Origin: Micromonospora chersina
GTDB taxonomy: Bacteria; Actinomycetota; Actinomycetes; Mycobacteriales; Micromonosporaceae
DNA: 64,000 nucleotides
NCBI RefSeq assembly: GCF_900091475.1
Contig: NZ_FMIB01000002.1
Span: 2,418,001 to 2,482,000 of the forward strand
Direction of reading: 5' to 3'
Notes under the pieces: model-generated
Told to the model about the DNA's origin: nothing
The model's input: only the letters and a program-made list of their open reading frames with translations
The model's database searches: none
Shown: one piece after another, positions 34,076-42,947 of the stretch
Numbering within the stretch: position 1 is the stretch's first letter
How the letters are laid out: each line of letters starts with the position of its first letter
Translations under genes and position numbers: made by a program

Positions 34076-35406
34076 GCCGTCACCAGCTCTCGGCCGGCGT
34101 AGGTGCTCGCCGGGCGGGGCAGCCCGTAGTGCTCGCGCAGGGTCCGGCCGGTGTACTCGTGCCGGAACAGGCCGCGCCGGCGCAGCAGCGGAACGACGTG
34201 GTCCACGAAGGCCTCCAGTCCGTGGGGCAGCAGGGGTGGCATGACGTTGAAGCCGTCGGCGGCGCCCTGGGTGAACCAGAGCTCGATCTGGTCGGCGATC
34301 TGCTCCGGGGTGCCGGCGACGACCCGGTGCCCGCGACCGCCGCCGAGCCGGCCGATGAGCTGCCGGATGGTGAGCTTCTCCCGGCGGGCCAGGTCGACGA
34401 CGAGCTGGTAGCGGCTCTGGTGGGACTGCACCGCGCTGACGTCGGGCAGGTCGGGCAGCGGCCCGTCCAGCGGCAGCCCGGTGAGGTCGAGACCGGTCAT
34501 GCCGGAGAGCTGGGCGAGGGCGTGCTCGGGCACGATGAGCGCCTCCAGCTCGTCGGCGAGGGCCCGGGCCTCGGACTCCGTACCCCCGATCACCGGCGCG
34601 ATACCGGGCAGGACCTTGACCCCGTCGGGGTCCCGGCCGGCGGCGGCGGTCGCGCGCCGCAGCTCGGCGTAGAACGCCTGGCCGTCGGCGAGTGTCTGCT
34701 GGGCGGTGAAGACGGCCTCGGCGTAGCGGGCGGCGAACGCGATGCCGTCGGCGGACGAGCCGGCCTGCACGAGCAGCGGCCGGCCCTGCGGCGGGCGCGG
34801 GGTGTTCAGCGGCCCGTGCACCCGGAACCGCTCGCCCTGGTGTGCGATCTCGTGCACCCGGTCGGTGTCGGCGAAGACGCCGGCCGCCGTGTCGAGGACC
34901 AGCGCGTCGTCCTCCCAGCTGTCCCAGAGCTTGATCGCCACGTCGACGAACTCGGCGGCCCGCCGGTAGCGCTCGGCGTGCGCCGGGTGGTCGTCGAGGT
35001 TGAAGTTGCGGGCCTCCCGGGCCTGCGCGGAGGTGACGATGTTCCAGCCGGCCCGGCCGCCGCTCAGGTGGTCCAGCGAGGCGAACTTGCGGGCCAGGTT
35101 GAACGGCTCGTTGTACGTGGTGGAGGCGGTCGCGATGAGGCCGATGTGCTCGGTGGCCGTCGCCAGCGCGGCGAGCAGCGTGACCGGCTCGAAGACGGCC
35201 TGGATGTTGTGCCGGACGGCCGGGCCGACGGCGAGCCCGTCGGCGAAGAACACCGAGTCGAGGGTGCCGCGCTCGGCGATCCGGGCCAGCTCCTGGAAGT
35301 GCGTCACGTCAGCGATGCGGCGCGGGTCGGTACGCGGGTGCCGCCAGGCCGCCTCATGGTGGCCGACACCCATCAGGAACGCGTTGAGGTGCAGGGTTCG
35401 GGACAT
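34072..35406 (-). CDS. FMN-dependent monooxygenase, NtaA/SnaA/SoxA family
   Basis: 444 residues from ATG 35406 (GAGAGGAAA upstream). Luciferase-like TIM barrel: LHLNAFLMGVGHHEAAW, GRAGWNIVTSAQ and RPLLVQAGSS are signatures of the NtaA/SnaA/DszA subfamily of two-component monooxygenases. With the flavin reductase it could oxygenate an organosulfur or chelate compound taken up by the adjacent transporter. The exact substrate cannot be told from sequence. Confidence 0.85.
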   Translation of the reverse strand: MSRTLHLNAFLMGVGHHEAAWRHPRTDPRRIADVTHFQELARIAERGTLDSVFFADGLAVGPAVRHNIQAVFEPVTLLAALATATEHIGLIATASTTYNEPFNLARKFASLDHLSGGRAGWNIVTSAQAREARNFNLDDHPAHAERYRRAAEFVDVAIKLWDSWEDDALVLDTAAGVFADTDRVHEIAHQGERFRVHGPLNTPRPPQGRPLLVQAGSSADGIAFAARYAEAVFTAQQTLADGQAFYAELRRATAAAGRDPDGVKVLPGIAPVIGGTESEARALADELEALIVPEHALAQLSGMTGLDLTGLPLDGPLPDLPDVSAVQSHQSRYQLVVDLARREKLTIRQLIGRLGGGRGHRVVAGTPEQIADQIELWFTQGAADGFNVMPPLLPHGLEAFVDHVVPLLRRRGLFRHEYTGRTLREHYGLPRPASTYAGRELVTA

Positions 35407-35417
35407 GGGGTTTCCTC

Positions 35418-36281
35418 TCAGGCGGTGACGTCGACGCGCCAGGTGGAGAAGCGGCGTTCCCCGGCGACGAGGAGCTGGTTGACGACCAGGCCGATGGCGG
35501 AGATCGTGATGATGCCGGCGTACATGTCGGGGATCGCGAAGTTGTACTGGGCGTAGTTGATGAGGTAGCCGAGCCCCGCCTTGGCGCCCACCATCTCGGC
35601 GGCGACAAGCACGAGGATCGAGTACGCCCCGGCGAGCCGGACGCCGGTGAAGATGGTCGGCACGGCCGCCGGCAGGATCACCTTCTGGAACAGCCGCAGG
35701 TGGTTGAGCCCCATCGAGCGGGCCGAGCGGACCAGCAGCGGGTCCACCCCCTTCACCCCGGCGATGGTGTTCAGCAGGATCGGCCAGGAGCAGGCGTAGA
35801 CCACCAGGGCGATCTTGGAGGTCTCGCCCAGGCCGAGGATGAGCACGAAGACCGGCAGCAGTGCCAGCGCGGCGGTGTTGCGGAACACCTCCAGCAGCGG
35901 GCTGAGCAGGTCGGCGAGGGGCCGGTACCAGCCGATCAGCAGGCCGAGCGGGATGGCGGCGGCCACGGCCAGGGCCAGCCCGGTGAGCGAGCGGGTCAGG
36001 CTGGCGCCGACGTGGTCGGCGAGCTGCCCGTTGCGCAGCAGCGTCCACCAGGCGGCGAGCACCTCGGACAGCGGCGGCAGGAAGACCCGGTCGACGAGCC
36101 CGGCGCGGGGTGCGGTCTCCCAGATGGCGGCCAGGGCCAGCAGGGCGACGCTGCGGTGCAGGGCCCGGCCGCCGAGCCCGAGCAGCCGTCCGGGCAGGGC
36201 GGGCGCGGCGGCGGGAGCCGCCGGCGGCGACACGGCGGTCCGGGCCGTCGGGCGGGCGGGGCGTTCGGCGATGTCAACCAA
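35418..36281 (-). CDS. ssuC: ABC transporter permease, SsuC-like
   Basis: 287 residues. About six transmembrane helices and the EAA loop region LVRSARSMGLNHLRLFQKVILPAAVP are typical of SsuC/TauC permeases for sulfonates, nitrate or taurine. Overlaps the ATPase gene by 8 bases. Assignment to sulfonate is supported by operon context and the cysteine leader. Confidence 0.85.
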   Translation of the reverse strand: MVDIAERPARPTARTAVSPPAAPAAAPALPGRLLGLGGRALHRSVALLALAAIWETAPRAGLVDRVFLPPLSEVLAAWWTLLRNGQLADHVGASLTRSLTGLALAVAAAIPLGLLIGWYRPLADLLSPLLEVFRNTAALALLPVFVLILGLGETSKIALVVYACSWPILLNTIAGVKGVDPLLVRSARSMGLNHLRLFQKVILPAAVPTIFTGVRLAGAYSILVLVAAEMVGAKAGLGYLINYAQYNFAIPDMYAGIITISAIGLVVNQLLVAGERRFSTWRVDVTA

Positions 36282-37092
36282 CGCGGGCCTCCTCTCGTAC
36301 GGCGGACTGGGCGGCCCGCACCTCGTCGCGCAGCAGCGTCCAGATCTGGTGCCGGTGGTGCCGGAACGCGTCGGAGGAGCGCACGTCCTCCTCGGCGTCC
36401 CGGTCGCCCAGCTCGATCTCGATGACCTCCTTGATCCGCCCCGGGCGGGAGGTCATCACGGCGACCCGCTGACCCAGGTGGACGGCCTCGTCGATGCCGT
36501 GCGTGATGAACACGACGGTCTTGCCGGTGGCCTGCCAGATCCGGACCAGCTCGTCCTGGAGCGAGTCGCGGGTCTGCGCGTCGAGCGCCGCGAACGGCTC
36601 GTCCATGAGCAGCACGTCGGGGTCGTACGCGAGGCTGCGGGCGATGGCCACCCGCTGCTTCATTCCACCGGACAGCTCGTGCGGGTATCGGTCGGCGAAC
36701 CCGGTGAGCCCGACCAGGTCGAGGTGGTGGGCGATGAGCTCGGCGCGTTCCGCGCGCGGCACGCCCTTGGCCTCCAGTCCGAACGCGACGTTGCCGGCGG
36801 CGGTGCGCCAGGGCAGCAGTGCGTACTGCTGGAAGACGATGCCCCGGTCGAGGCCGGGCCCGGTGACGGGGCGGCCGTCCACCAGCACCTGCCCGCCGGT
36901 CGGCGTGGAGAGCCCGCCGAGCAGGTCGAGCAGGGTGGACTTGCCGCAGCCGCTGGGGCCGACGACGACAAGGAACTCGCCAGGGCGTACCCCGAGGGTC
37001 AGCTCGTCGAGCGCGGTGACCGCGCCGCCGCTGCCCCGCCGACCCGGGAAGACCTTCGTCACCCGGTCGAAGAGGATCTTGTCGGTGCTCAC
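36274..37092 (-). CDS. ssuB: ABC transporter ATPase, SsuB-like
   Basis: 272 residues. Walker A GPSGCGKST (45-53), Q-loop QQYALLPW, signature LSGGMKQR and Walker B VLLMDEP are intact. GTG start overlaps the substrate-binding gene in GTGA. Drives the sulfonate-type importer. Confidence 0.9.
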   Translation of the reverse strand: MSTDKILFDRVTKVFPGRRGSGGAVTALDELTLGVRPGEFLVVVGPSGCGKSTLLDLLGGLSTPTGGQVLVDGRPVTGPGLDRGIVFQQYALLPWRTAAGNVAFGLEAKGVPRAERAELIAHHLDLVGLTGFADRYPHELSGGMKQRVAIARSLAYDPDVLLMDEPFAALDAQTRDSLQDELVRIWQATGKTVVFITHGIDEAVHLGQRVAVMTSRPGRIKEVIEIELGDRDAEEDVRSSDAFRHHRHQIWTLLRDEVRAAQSAVREEARVG

Positions 37093-38123
37093 GCGCCACC
37101 CCCACCGGCGGCAAACTCGTTGTACTTGTTGGTGTAGAGGTCGCCGGGCTTGGGCTTCTCGCCCTTGAGTTCGCCGGACTGGGCCAGCCAGTCGATCCAG
37201 GTGGCGAACTCGCGGTCGCTGATGACGCCGCCCTTGCCGGCGACGCCGGTGGACTTCCAGTACCTCACCAGCGACGGGTCCTCGTTGCGGCCGCGCTTGG
37301 CGATGATGGACTCCAGCCGGGCGACGACGGTCTCCCGGGGCTGGGTGCGCGCCCACTCGATGGCCTTGCCGACCCCGGTGGTGAACGTGCGCACCGTCTC
37401 CGGGTTGCGCGTGATGAAGTCGTTCCGGAAGACGTAGCTGCCGCCGCTGAACGCGCCGAGCAGCTCGTAGTCGGTGAAGACGGTGCGGATGCCGCCGGCG
37501 GCGACGGCCTTGTCGCGGATGACGCCGCCGAGCACCGCCAGGTCGATCTGCTTCTGCCGCAGCGACTGCTCGGTGTTGACCGGCGGCAGCGCGACCAGCT
37601 CGACCTTGGCGATCTCGGCCGGAGTCAGGCCGCCCTTGACCAGCCAGGTCTTGAGCACCGCCTCGGCGTGCGCGCCGAGCGTGTTCATGCCGACCTTCTT
37701 GCCGATGAGGTCGCGGGGACCGCGGATCGGGCTGTCGTCGAGGACGTAGTAGCCCTGGAAGGTCTGCGCGTCCGAGCCGTAGTAGGCGACCACGGCGGTG
37801 ATGGGTGCCTTCGCGGCCTGGAGCTTGACGATGGCGCCGTTGAAGGCGCCGCCGAAGTCGGTCTGGCCGGTGGCGGTGGCCTGGATGTCGGCGGGGCCGC
37901 CGGTGACGTTGCCGATCCAGTTGAGCTTGACGTCGCCCAGGTAGCCGAGGTCGGCGGCGAGTTCGGGGAGGGTCACCTGGCCGACCGAGCCCTGGTAGCG
38001 CAGCTCCTTGGTCTGTCGGCCGCCGGCGGCGGCGTCGGTGCCGCAGCCCGCGGCGGTGGTGAGGGCGAGCAGGGTGACGGCGGCGGCGAGGGTACGCCGC
38101 AGCGACTGACGGGTCGAGGGCAT
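37089..38123 (-). CDS. ssuA: ABC substrate-binding lipoprotein, SsuA-like
   Basis: 344 residues from ATG 38123. A lipoprotein signal (LLALTTAAGC) is followed by a NMT1/SsuA-type binding fold (LGYLGDVKLNWIG, then DFGGAFNGAIV). Anchored outside the membrane to catch an organosulfur substrate. First structural gene of the operon, with the leader peptide about 140 bases upstream. Confidence 0.88.
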   Translation of the reverse strand: MPSTRQSLRRTLAAAVTLLALTTAAGCGTDAAAGGRQTKELRYQGSVGQVTLPELAADLGYLGDVKLNWIGNVTGGPADIQATATGQTDFGGAFNGAIVKLQAAKAPITAVVAYYGSDAQTFQGYYVLDDSPIRGPRDLIGKKVGMNTLGAHAEAVLKTWLVKGGLTPAEIAKVELVALPPVNTEQSLRQKQIDLAVLGGVIRDKAVAAGGIRTVFTDYELLGAFSGGSYVFRNDFITRNPETVRTFTTGVGKAIEWARTQPRETVVARLESIIAKRGRNEDPSLVRYWKSTGVAGKGGVISDREFATWIDWLAQSGELKGEKPKPGDLYTNKYNEFAAGGGGA

Positions 38124-38583
38124 GGAGAGGTCTCCTGATCTGTCCACGATGCGGTGGCGAGGGCCCGCGAGGGGCGCGTGAGCACGCCGCTGCCGGCCGG
38201 GCCACGATGCGCCGACGACGGGAGCGGACGAGCGGAGGAGATGCGACGACCGAGAGCGGTCAGCTCAACAGAGCGCGCTCGCGTGCCGGACCAGGTCGAC
38301 GTGCACGCGAGCGGTGAGGAGAAGCTCGTCCCGCTGCGACATGACCTCATGCTGCCGACCGATCTCCGCGCCGGTCAATGCCCTTCCACAGAGTGAGACT
38401 TGCGTCGCTGGCTTTGTTACGACCCGTCACCACCAGCATTTACCGCCCCTTAACACCTACCCGTTGGATAGAGATTGTGACGGGTGGGACGGGCACCGTC
38501 CAGACCGGATCCGACCGGGTTTCGCGAACCGTCGTTTCGGGCATGTTCGATCCCGCAGACGCAGGGAGACGAAGGAGGACCCC
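38124..38583. other. Leader region of sulfur operon and divergent promoter
   Basis: 460 bases. It holds the cysteine leader peptide (38265-38342, minus) and promoters for the sulfur operon and the divergent DUF4236 gene. No other gene is supported. Confidence 0.6.
38265..38342 (-). CDS. Cysteine leader peptide of the sulfur operon
   Basis: A 25-codon frame starting MSQRDELLL and ending ARVHVDLVRHASALC just before the TGA. The HVDL-R-AS-C pattern is the actinobacterial leader-peptide family upstream of sulfur genes, in which terminal cysteine codons sense charged tRNA-Cys and attenuate expression. It lies between the operon and its promoter, 141 bases from ssuA. The ribosome site GAGG is unusually close to ATG, so expression level is uncertain. 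Below normal gene-length cut-offs. Confidence 0.8.
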   Translation of the reverse strand: MSQRDELLLTARVHVDLVRHASALC

Positions 38584-38763
38584 ATGGGCATCCAGTTCCG
38601 CAAGCGCAAGAAGTACGGGCCGGTGATCCTCCACTTCACCGAGAACGGCTTCTCGTCCTGGAGCATCAAGATCGGTCGCTGGTCGTGGAACTCCAACACC
38701 CGCGCCCACCGCGTGGACCTGCCGGGGCCGCTCTCCTGGAAGCAGGACAAGTCCCGGGCGTGA
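38584..38763 (+). CDS. DUF4236 small protein
   Basis: 59 residues: MGIQFRKRKKYGPVILHFTE fits the DUF4236 start, followed by a Trp-rich middle. ATG start with GGAGG six bases upstream. Ends with a strong terminator, so it is a single-gene unit. Function unknown. Confidence 0.7.
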   Translation: MGIQFRKRKKYGPVILHFTENGFSSWSIKIGRWSWNSNTRAHRVDLPGPLSWKQDKSRA

Positions 38764-38775
38764 CGTCCCGACGTC

Positions 38776-38810
38776 GAGCGGGGTGCCGGTGGTTCACCGG
38801 CACCCCGCTC
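38776..38810. terminator. Terminator after DUF4236 gene
   Basis: GAGCGGGGTGCCGGTG pairs perfectly with CACCGGCACCCCGCTC (16 bp) around a 3-base loop. Confidence 0.85.
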
Positions 38811-38872
38811 GGCGTCCGGGCCGGCTTCGCCGTTCCGCCGACGGGAGCCCCGTCCGGACGGAGAATCGCGGA

Positions 38873-39397
38873 GTGGCGGACCCTTCCTTTCGGCGGGAGC
38901 GGCGGCGGGCCGCGGCGGCCGTCGCGCTGCTGCTGTTCGCCTACTTCCTCGTCCCCGTCGAGCCGGACCCGAACGGCCTGCGGCTGGCCCTGCGCTCCGC
39001 CGGCACCCTGGTCCTGGTGGTCGTGGTCGCGTTCCTGGTCACCGGCCAGGTACGCCGCCAGCTCGCCGCCACCCAGCCGACCGGGGAAGCGCAGACGCGG
39101 GCGCTGATCCGGCTCGCCGTCGCGCTCATCGCCGGGCTGCTGGTCTTCGCCCTCGCCGACTACGTGGTGGCGAACACCCGCCCCGGCGAGTTCATCGGCC
39201 TGCGGACCCGGATCGACGCGCTCTACTTCGCGTTGGCCACGCTCACCACTGTCGGCTACGGCGACGTCACCGCCGAGGGGCAGATCGCCCGGGTGGTGGT
39301 CTGCGCGCAGATGGTGTTCAGCATCGGGGTGATCGCCACCGGGGCGTCCATCGTGGTCAAGCAGATGACCCAGCGGCCCCGCCCGGACCGGCGCTGA
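38873..39397 (+). CDS. Two-pore-domain-like potassium channel subunit
   Basis: 174 residues from GTG 38873. Four hydrophobic segments (about 14-30, 43-59, 80-100, 144-162) surround a pore loop with the K+ selectivity filter TVGYGD (126-131). It belongs to the Ion_trans_2 family. No regulatory RCK domain is fused. Its last 41 bases overlap the convergent gene. Confidence 0.88.
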   Translation: MADPSFRRERRRAAAAVALLLFAYFLVPVEPDPNGLRLALRSAGTLVLVVVVAFLVTGQVRRQLAATQPTGEAQTRALIRLAVALIAGLLVFALADYVVANTRPGEFIGLRTRIDALYFALATLTTVGYGDVTAEGQIARVVVCAQMVFSIGVIATGASIVVKQMTQRPRPDRR

Positions 39398-40265
39398 TCA
39401 CCACGTCGCCGCCGAGGCGGCCGTGTTCGGGGTCGCGGGTCACCGCGCCGGCGGCGAGCAGCGAGGTGAGCGCCCGGTTCGCGTCGGCGGCCCGGTAGAC
39501 GGTCGACGTGGCGGCGAAGCGGCGAAGCTCCGTCACCGTACGCGGGCCGGAGCGGGCGAGTTCGGCCAGCAGTTCGCGGCGCAGCGGGCCGGGCTCGGGA
39601 TCGAGGCTGATGTCGAGCAGCCGCCCCGCCGGGTCGGCCGGGTCGCGGTAGCGCACCCCGGCGTACTCGTCGACCGCCCAGAGGGCGTCCTTGACCGTCT
39701 CCAGGCCCCGGTCGGAGCCGGTGGCGTAGCCGAGCAGCCGGGCCGGCCCGTCGTCGGCCGGCACCAGCTCGACCTCGGTGACCAGCGGGAAGCCCGCCGC
39801 GGTCAGCGCCGGACGCAGCGACCGGCCGGGCGCCGTGACCAGCAGCACCTCGGCCGGGCGGCCGGACGCGGCGGCGGCCAGCAGGGCGGCGTCGGGCTCG
39901 CCGCCGTCCACAACGGTGAACAGCGGGGCGCCCGCCGCGCCGGCCGCCTTGAGCGCCACCGGCAGCCGGTCCGGCGAGCCCGGCACCACGTGCACGGCGA
40001 CGTCCGCCGGCAGGGTCGCCTCCGCGGCGCCCAGCCGGGCCGGCAGCTCGGCACCGCCGTCGGCGAGCACCAGCACGGTCAGCCGCCGGCCGCGCAGCCG
40101 GTCGGCGAACTCGGCCACCACCCGCAGCGCCGCCTCGGCGCCGGCGACGTCGCCCCCGGCGTACGCGAGGGCCAGCGTGGCCCGCCGCGAGCGGTGCAGC
40201 GCGGCGGGCAGCCAGTGGTCGAGCTGGCGGACGAGCAGCTCGCGCAGGACGGCATCGGTCGACAT
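39357..40265 (-). CDS. Unknown protein with C-terminal winged-helix-like region
   Basis: 302 residues. N-terminal two-thirds is an alpha/beta domain (RLTVLVLADGGAEL, then EVLLVTAPGRSLRPAL). The C-terminus (RELLAELARSGPRTVTELRRFAATSTVYRAADANRAL) looks like a winged helix. No family is recognised. Convergent overlap of 41 bases with the channel gene. Confidence 0.6.
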   Translation of the reverse strand: MSTDAVLRELLVRQLDHWLPAALHRSRRATLALAYAGGDVAGAEAALRVVAEFADRLRGRRLTVLVLADGGAELPARLGAAEATLPADVAVHVVPGSPDRLPVALKAAGAAGAPLFTVVDGGEPDAALLAAAASGRPAEVLLVTAPGRSLRPALTAAGFPLVTEVELVPADDGPARLLGYATGSDRGLETVKDALWAVDEYAGVRYRDPADPAGRLLDISLDPEPGPLRRELLAELARSGPRTVTELRRFAATSTVYRAADANRALTSLLAAGAVTRDPEHGRLGGDVVISAGPGGAAGSSA

Positions 40266-40289
40266 CCTGCCGTTCTACCGCATCCCCCG

Positions 40290-40811
40290 TCAGGCGGGAA
40301 CGGAGATGCCCACGCCGCCGCGGGTCTGGCCGCCGTAGCGCTGCCGCTCGCGGTCGAGGTCGAGCCGGCCGATCCGCTTGCGCGCGGCGAGGGCGCCCTC
40401 GTCGAGGAGGTCGGCGGGGACGATCCAGACGATCTCGAACTCCAGCCCGTCGGGGTCGCGGCCGTAGAGGCTCTTGGTGGTCCCGTGGTCCGAGGCGCCC
40501 ACCAGGGCGTCGGCGGCGGCCAGCCGCTCGGCGGTGGCGGCCAGCTCGTCCAGGGTGTCCAGCTCCCAGGCGAGGTGGTAGAGGCCGACCGTGGACCGCC
40601 CGGCCGGAGAGGCTCCGGCGGCCGCGCCGATCTCGAACAGCCCGAGGTCGTGGTCGTTGGTGGAGTCGGGCGCCTGGAGGAAGGCGGCGCCCCGGAAGCC
40701 GTCCGGCGTCATCGGCACCGGGCGGAAGCCGAGCACGTCGCGGTAGAAGGCGACGCTGCGGTCGAGGTCACGGACGTAGAGGACGGCGTGGTTGAGCCGG
40801 TGGATTCCCAT
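40290..40811 (-). CDS. VOC-family dioxygenase-like metalloprotein
   Basis: 173 residues from ATG 40811. The VOC fold has metal-ligand candidates His8 (LNHAVLYV), His79 (YHLAW) and Glu126 (LEFEIVW), as in glyoxalase/catechol 2,3-dioxygenase proteins. Divergent from the MarR regulator with a palindromic operator between, so it is the probable MarR target. Substrate unknown; aromatics or quinones are plausible. Confidence 0.8.
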   Translation of the reverse strand: MGIHRLNHAVLYVRDLDRSVAFYRDVLGFRPVPMTPDGFRGAAFLQAPDSTNDHDLGLFEIGAAAGASPAGRSTVGLYHLAWELDTLDELAATAERLAAADALVGASDHGTTKSLYGRDPDGLEFEIVWIVPADLLDEGALAARKRIGRLDLDRERQRYGGQTRGGVGISVPA

Positions 40812-40832
40812 GACACCGACGGTAGCGCGCTT

Positions 40833-40850
40833 TTGTTGAGCGTTCAACAA
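40833..40850. promoter_or_regulatory. MarR operator palindrome
   Basis: TTGTTGA-GCGT-TCAACAA, a perfect 7-bp inverted repeat between the VOC start (40811) and MarR start (40859/40871). Typical of MarR binding sites. Confidence 0.7.
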
Positions 40851-40858
40851 CAGGCGCT

Positions 40859-41332
40859 ATGATGGCCGTCATGACCCGGTGGCTGGACCCCGACGAGCAG
40901 CGGACCTGGCGGGCGTTCCTCACCGCCTCCCGGGCCCTCATGGACACCCTCGACCGCGAGCTGCAACGCGACGCCGGGATGCCGCACGCGTACTACGAGA
41001 TCCTGGTCCGGCTCTCCGAGGCCCCCGATCGGCGGCTGCGGATGAGCGAGCTGGCCGACGCCACCGGCTCCTCCCGCAGCCGGCTCTCGCACGCCGCCGC
41101 CCGCCTGGAGGCCGCCGGCTGGATCCGCCGGGAGGACTGCCCCACCGACCGCCGCGGCCAGCTCGCCGTGCTCACCGACGACGGCTTCGCCACCCTGGCC
41201 GCCGCCGCGCCCGGCCACGTCGAGGGGGTACGCCGGCACCTGTTCGACGCGCTGAGCCCGGCCCAGGTCGACCAGCTGCGGCGGATCAGCGAGACGCTCG
41301 CCGACCACCTGACCGGATCGCGACCAAACTGA
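40859..41332 (+). CDS. MarR-family transcriptional regulator
   Basis: 157 residues (or 153 from ATG 40871). Winged helix with RMSELADATGSSRSRLSHAAARLE and the wing CPTDRRGQLAVLT. Divergent from the VOC gene with a palindrome between, so it probably controls both. Confidence 0.88.
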   Translation: MMAVMTRWLDPDEQRTWRAFLTASRALMDTLDRELQRDAGMPHAYYEILVRLSEAPDRRLRMSELADATGSSRSRLSHAAARLEAAGWIRREDCPTDRRGQLAVLTDDGFATLAAAAPGHVEGVRRHLFDALSPAQVDQLRRISETLADHLTGSRPN

Positions 41333-41380
41333 TCCACAGCGGGGCTTGTACTTACCGTCGTCGGATGAGCACGATGGGGC

Positions 41381-42943
41381 GTGTCCTCCGGCTTCGCTGA
41401 CCTGACTGTCCAGGCGCACCACCTGGTGTCCGAAGGCGACCTCGCCGGTGCCCAGCGACTGCTCGCCGACGCGCTGAGCGACGCCGACCCCCGTCCCGCC
41501 AACGCCTCCGCCGAGCTGGCCGAGGCCGCCGGCCTCCAGGCCCGGGTGCTCGTCGCGCTCGGCGAGCCGCACTCCGCCCGCGGCTGGGCCGCGTTCGCGT
41601 ACGCGGCGACCTCCCGGCTGTTCGGGCGCTCCGACGAGCGGACCGTCACCGCCGCCGCCACCCTGGCCGCCGTGCTGCACCGGGTCGGCAGCGACGCCCG
41701 CGCCGCCCGGCTCTACTCCGACGTCATCATCGAGCTGACCGCCCGGGACGGGCCGGAATCCCAGCGGGTGCTGGCCGCGCACGCCGACCTGGCCACCGTG
41801 GAATACGCCCGCGGCCAGTGCGACGTGGCCCGCGACCGGTTGCAGGACGCCTGGGAGCTGCACCGCGAGGTCTACGGCGACGGCCACCCCAGCGGCATCA
41901 AGATGCTGGCCAAGCTCGGCGCGATGGAACGCGACTGCGGCCGCTACGCCGAGTCCCACGAGCACCTGGCGCTCGCCGAGGAGCTGTGCCGGCAGCACCT
42001 GGCCGCCGACGACCCGCTCGCCACCCAGGTCGCCGGGCTGGCCCGGGCCGCCGCCGACCCGGACCACGTCTGCGACACGCCGGAACCGCCCGCCCGGGAG
42101 ACGCCTGTGGTGCCGGCGGCGCGCGTCCCCCCGCCCGCCGAGGGGCCGCCCGACCTGCCGCCCTACCAGCCACCGACGCTCGACGACCCGGTCGAGACGC
42201 CGCTCTACCGCCCGCCGGACCGGGCCGAGGCCGCCCACGTGCCGACGCCCCGCACCCCGCCCGAGGCGGACGACGAGGCGTTCGCGGACTACCCGTGGCC
42301 GCCGGACGAGCCGGCCGAGGAGCCCTGGCGGCCGGGCGAGAGCGCGCTCCCGCCGACAGTTGTCGGGCTGACCGAGGCCGAGCCCGACGGCGTACGCCGG
42401 GTGCCCCCGGCCGCCGAACCCGGCACCCCGTCGCGGTACCTGCCCGTGCACGTGCCCCGGCCGCCCGCCACCGAGGGCCGGACCACGCCCTGGCTGCCGC
42501 TCGTGGTGGCCGGGGTGGTGGTGGCGCTGCTGCTCGGCACCATCGCGGTGATCGCTGGGGTGTCCCGGGTGGACGACCGGCGGGACACCCCGGCGCCCGC
42601 GCCGACCGCCCGCGCCTCCTCGGCCGGCCCCACCACGGGCACCCCGAGCGCCGCCCCGGCCGCCTCCCCCGGCACCCCACCCGGGCGGCTCACCCTGACC
42701 GACCGGCGGGACAGCATCGTGCTGAGCTGGACGTACCCGGCCGGCGCGGAGGGACCGGTGGTGGTCGCCGGGGGCCGCTCCGGGCAGCCGCAGCGCACCT
42801 TCCTGACCCTGCCCGCCGGCTCGGTCGACTACATCGCCTACGGCCTCGACCGCACCACCGACTACTGCTTCACGGTCGCCGTGGTCTGGTCCACCGACAC
42901 GGTCGCCCGGACCACCCCGGTCTGCACGAAGCGGCGCCGCTGA
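41381..42943 (+). CDS. TPR protein with transmembrane helix and extracellular Fn3-like domain
   Basis: 520 residues. N-terminal TPR repeats (ALGEPHSARGWAAFAYA, then ARGQCDVARDRLQDAWELH) form a cytosolic scaffold. A Pro/Glu-rich linker leads to one transmembrane helix (about residues 370-390, LVVAGVVVALLLGTIAVIAG), followed by an external fibronectin-type III-like domain (VLSWTYPAG, CFTVAVVW). Membrane-spanning scaffold of unknown partner. GTG start. Confidence 0.75.
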   Translation: MSSGFADLTVQAHHLVSEGDLAGAQRLLADALSDADPRPANASAELAEAAGLQARVLVALGEPHSARGWAAFAYAATSRLFGRSDERTVTAAATLAAVLHRVGSDARAARLYSDVIIELTARDGPESQRVLAAHADLATVEYARGQCDVARDRLQDAWELHREVYGDGHPSGIKMLAKLGAMERDCGRYAESHEHLALAEELCRQHLAADDPLATQVAGLARAAADPDHVCDTPEPPARETPVVPAARVPPPAEGPPDLPPYQPPTLDDPVETPLYRPPDRAEAAHVPTPRTPPEADDEAFADYPWPPDEPAEEPWRPGESALPPTVVGLTEAEPDGVRRVPPAAEPGTPSRYLPVHVPRPPATEGRTTPWLPLVVAGVVVALLLGTIAVIAGVSRVDDRRDTPAPAPTARASSAGPTTGTPSAAPAASPGTPPGRLTLTDRRDSIVLSWTYPAGAEGPVVVAGGRSGQPQRTFLTLPAGSVDYIAYGLDRTTDYCFTVAVVWSTDTVARTTPVCTKRRR

Positions 42944-42947
42944 CCCG

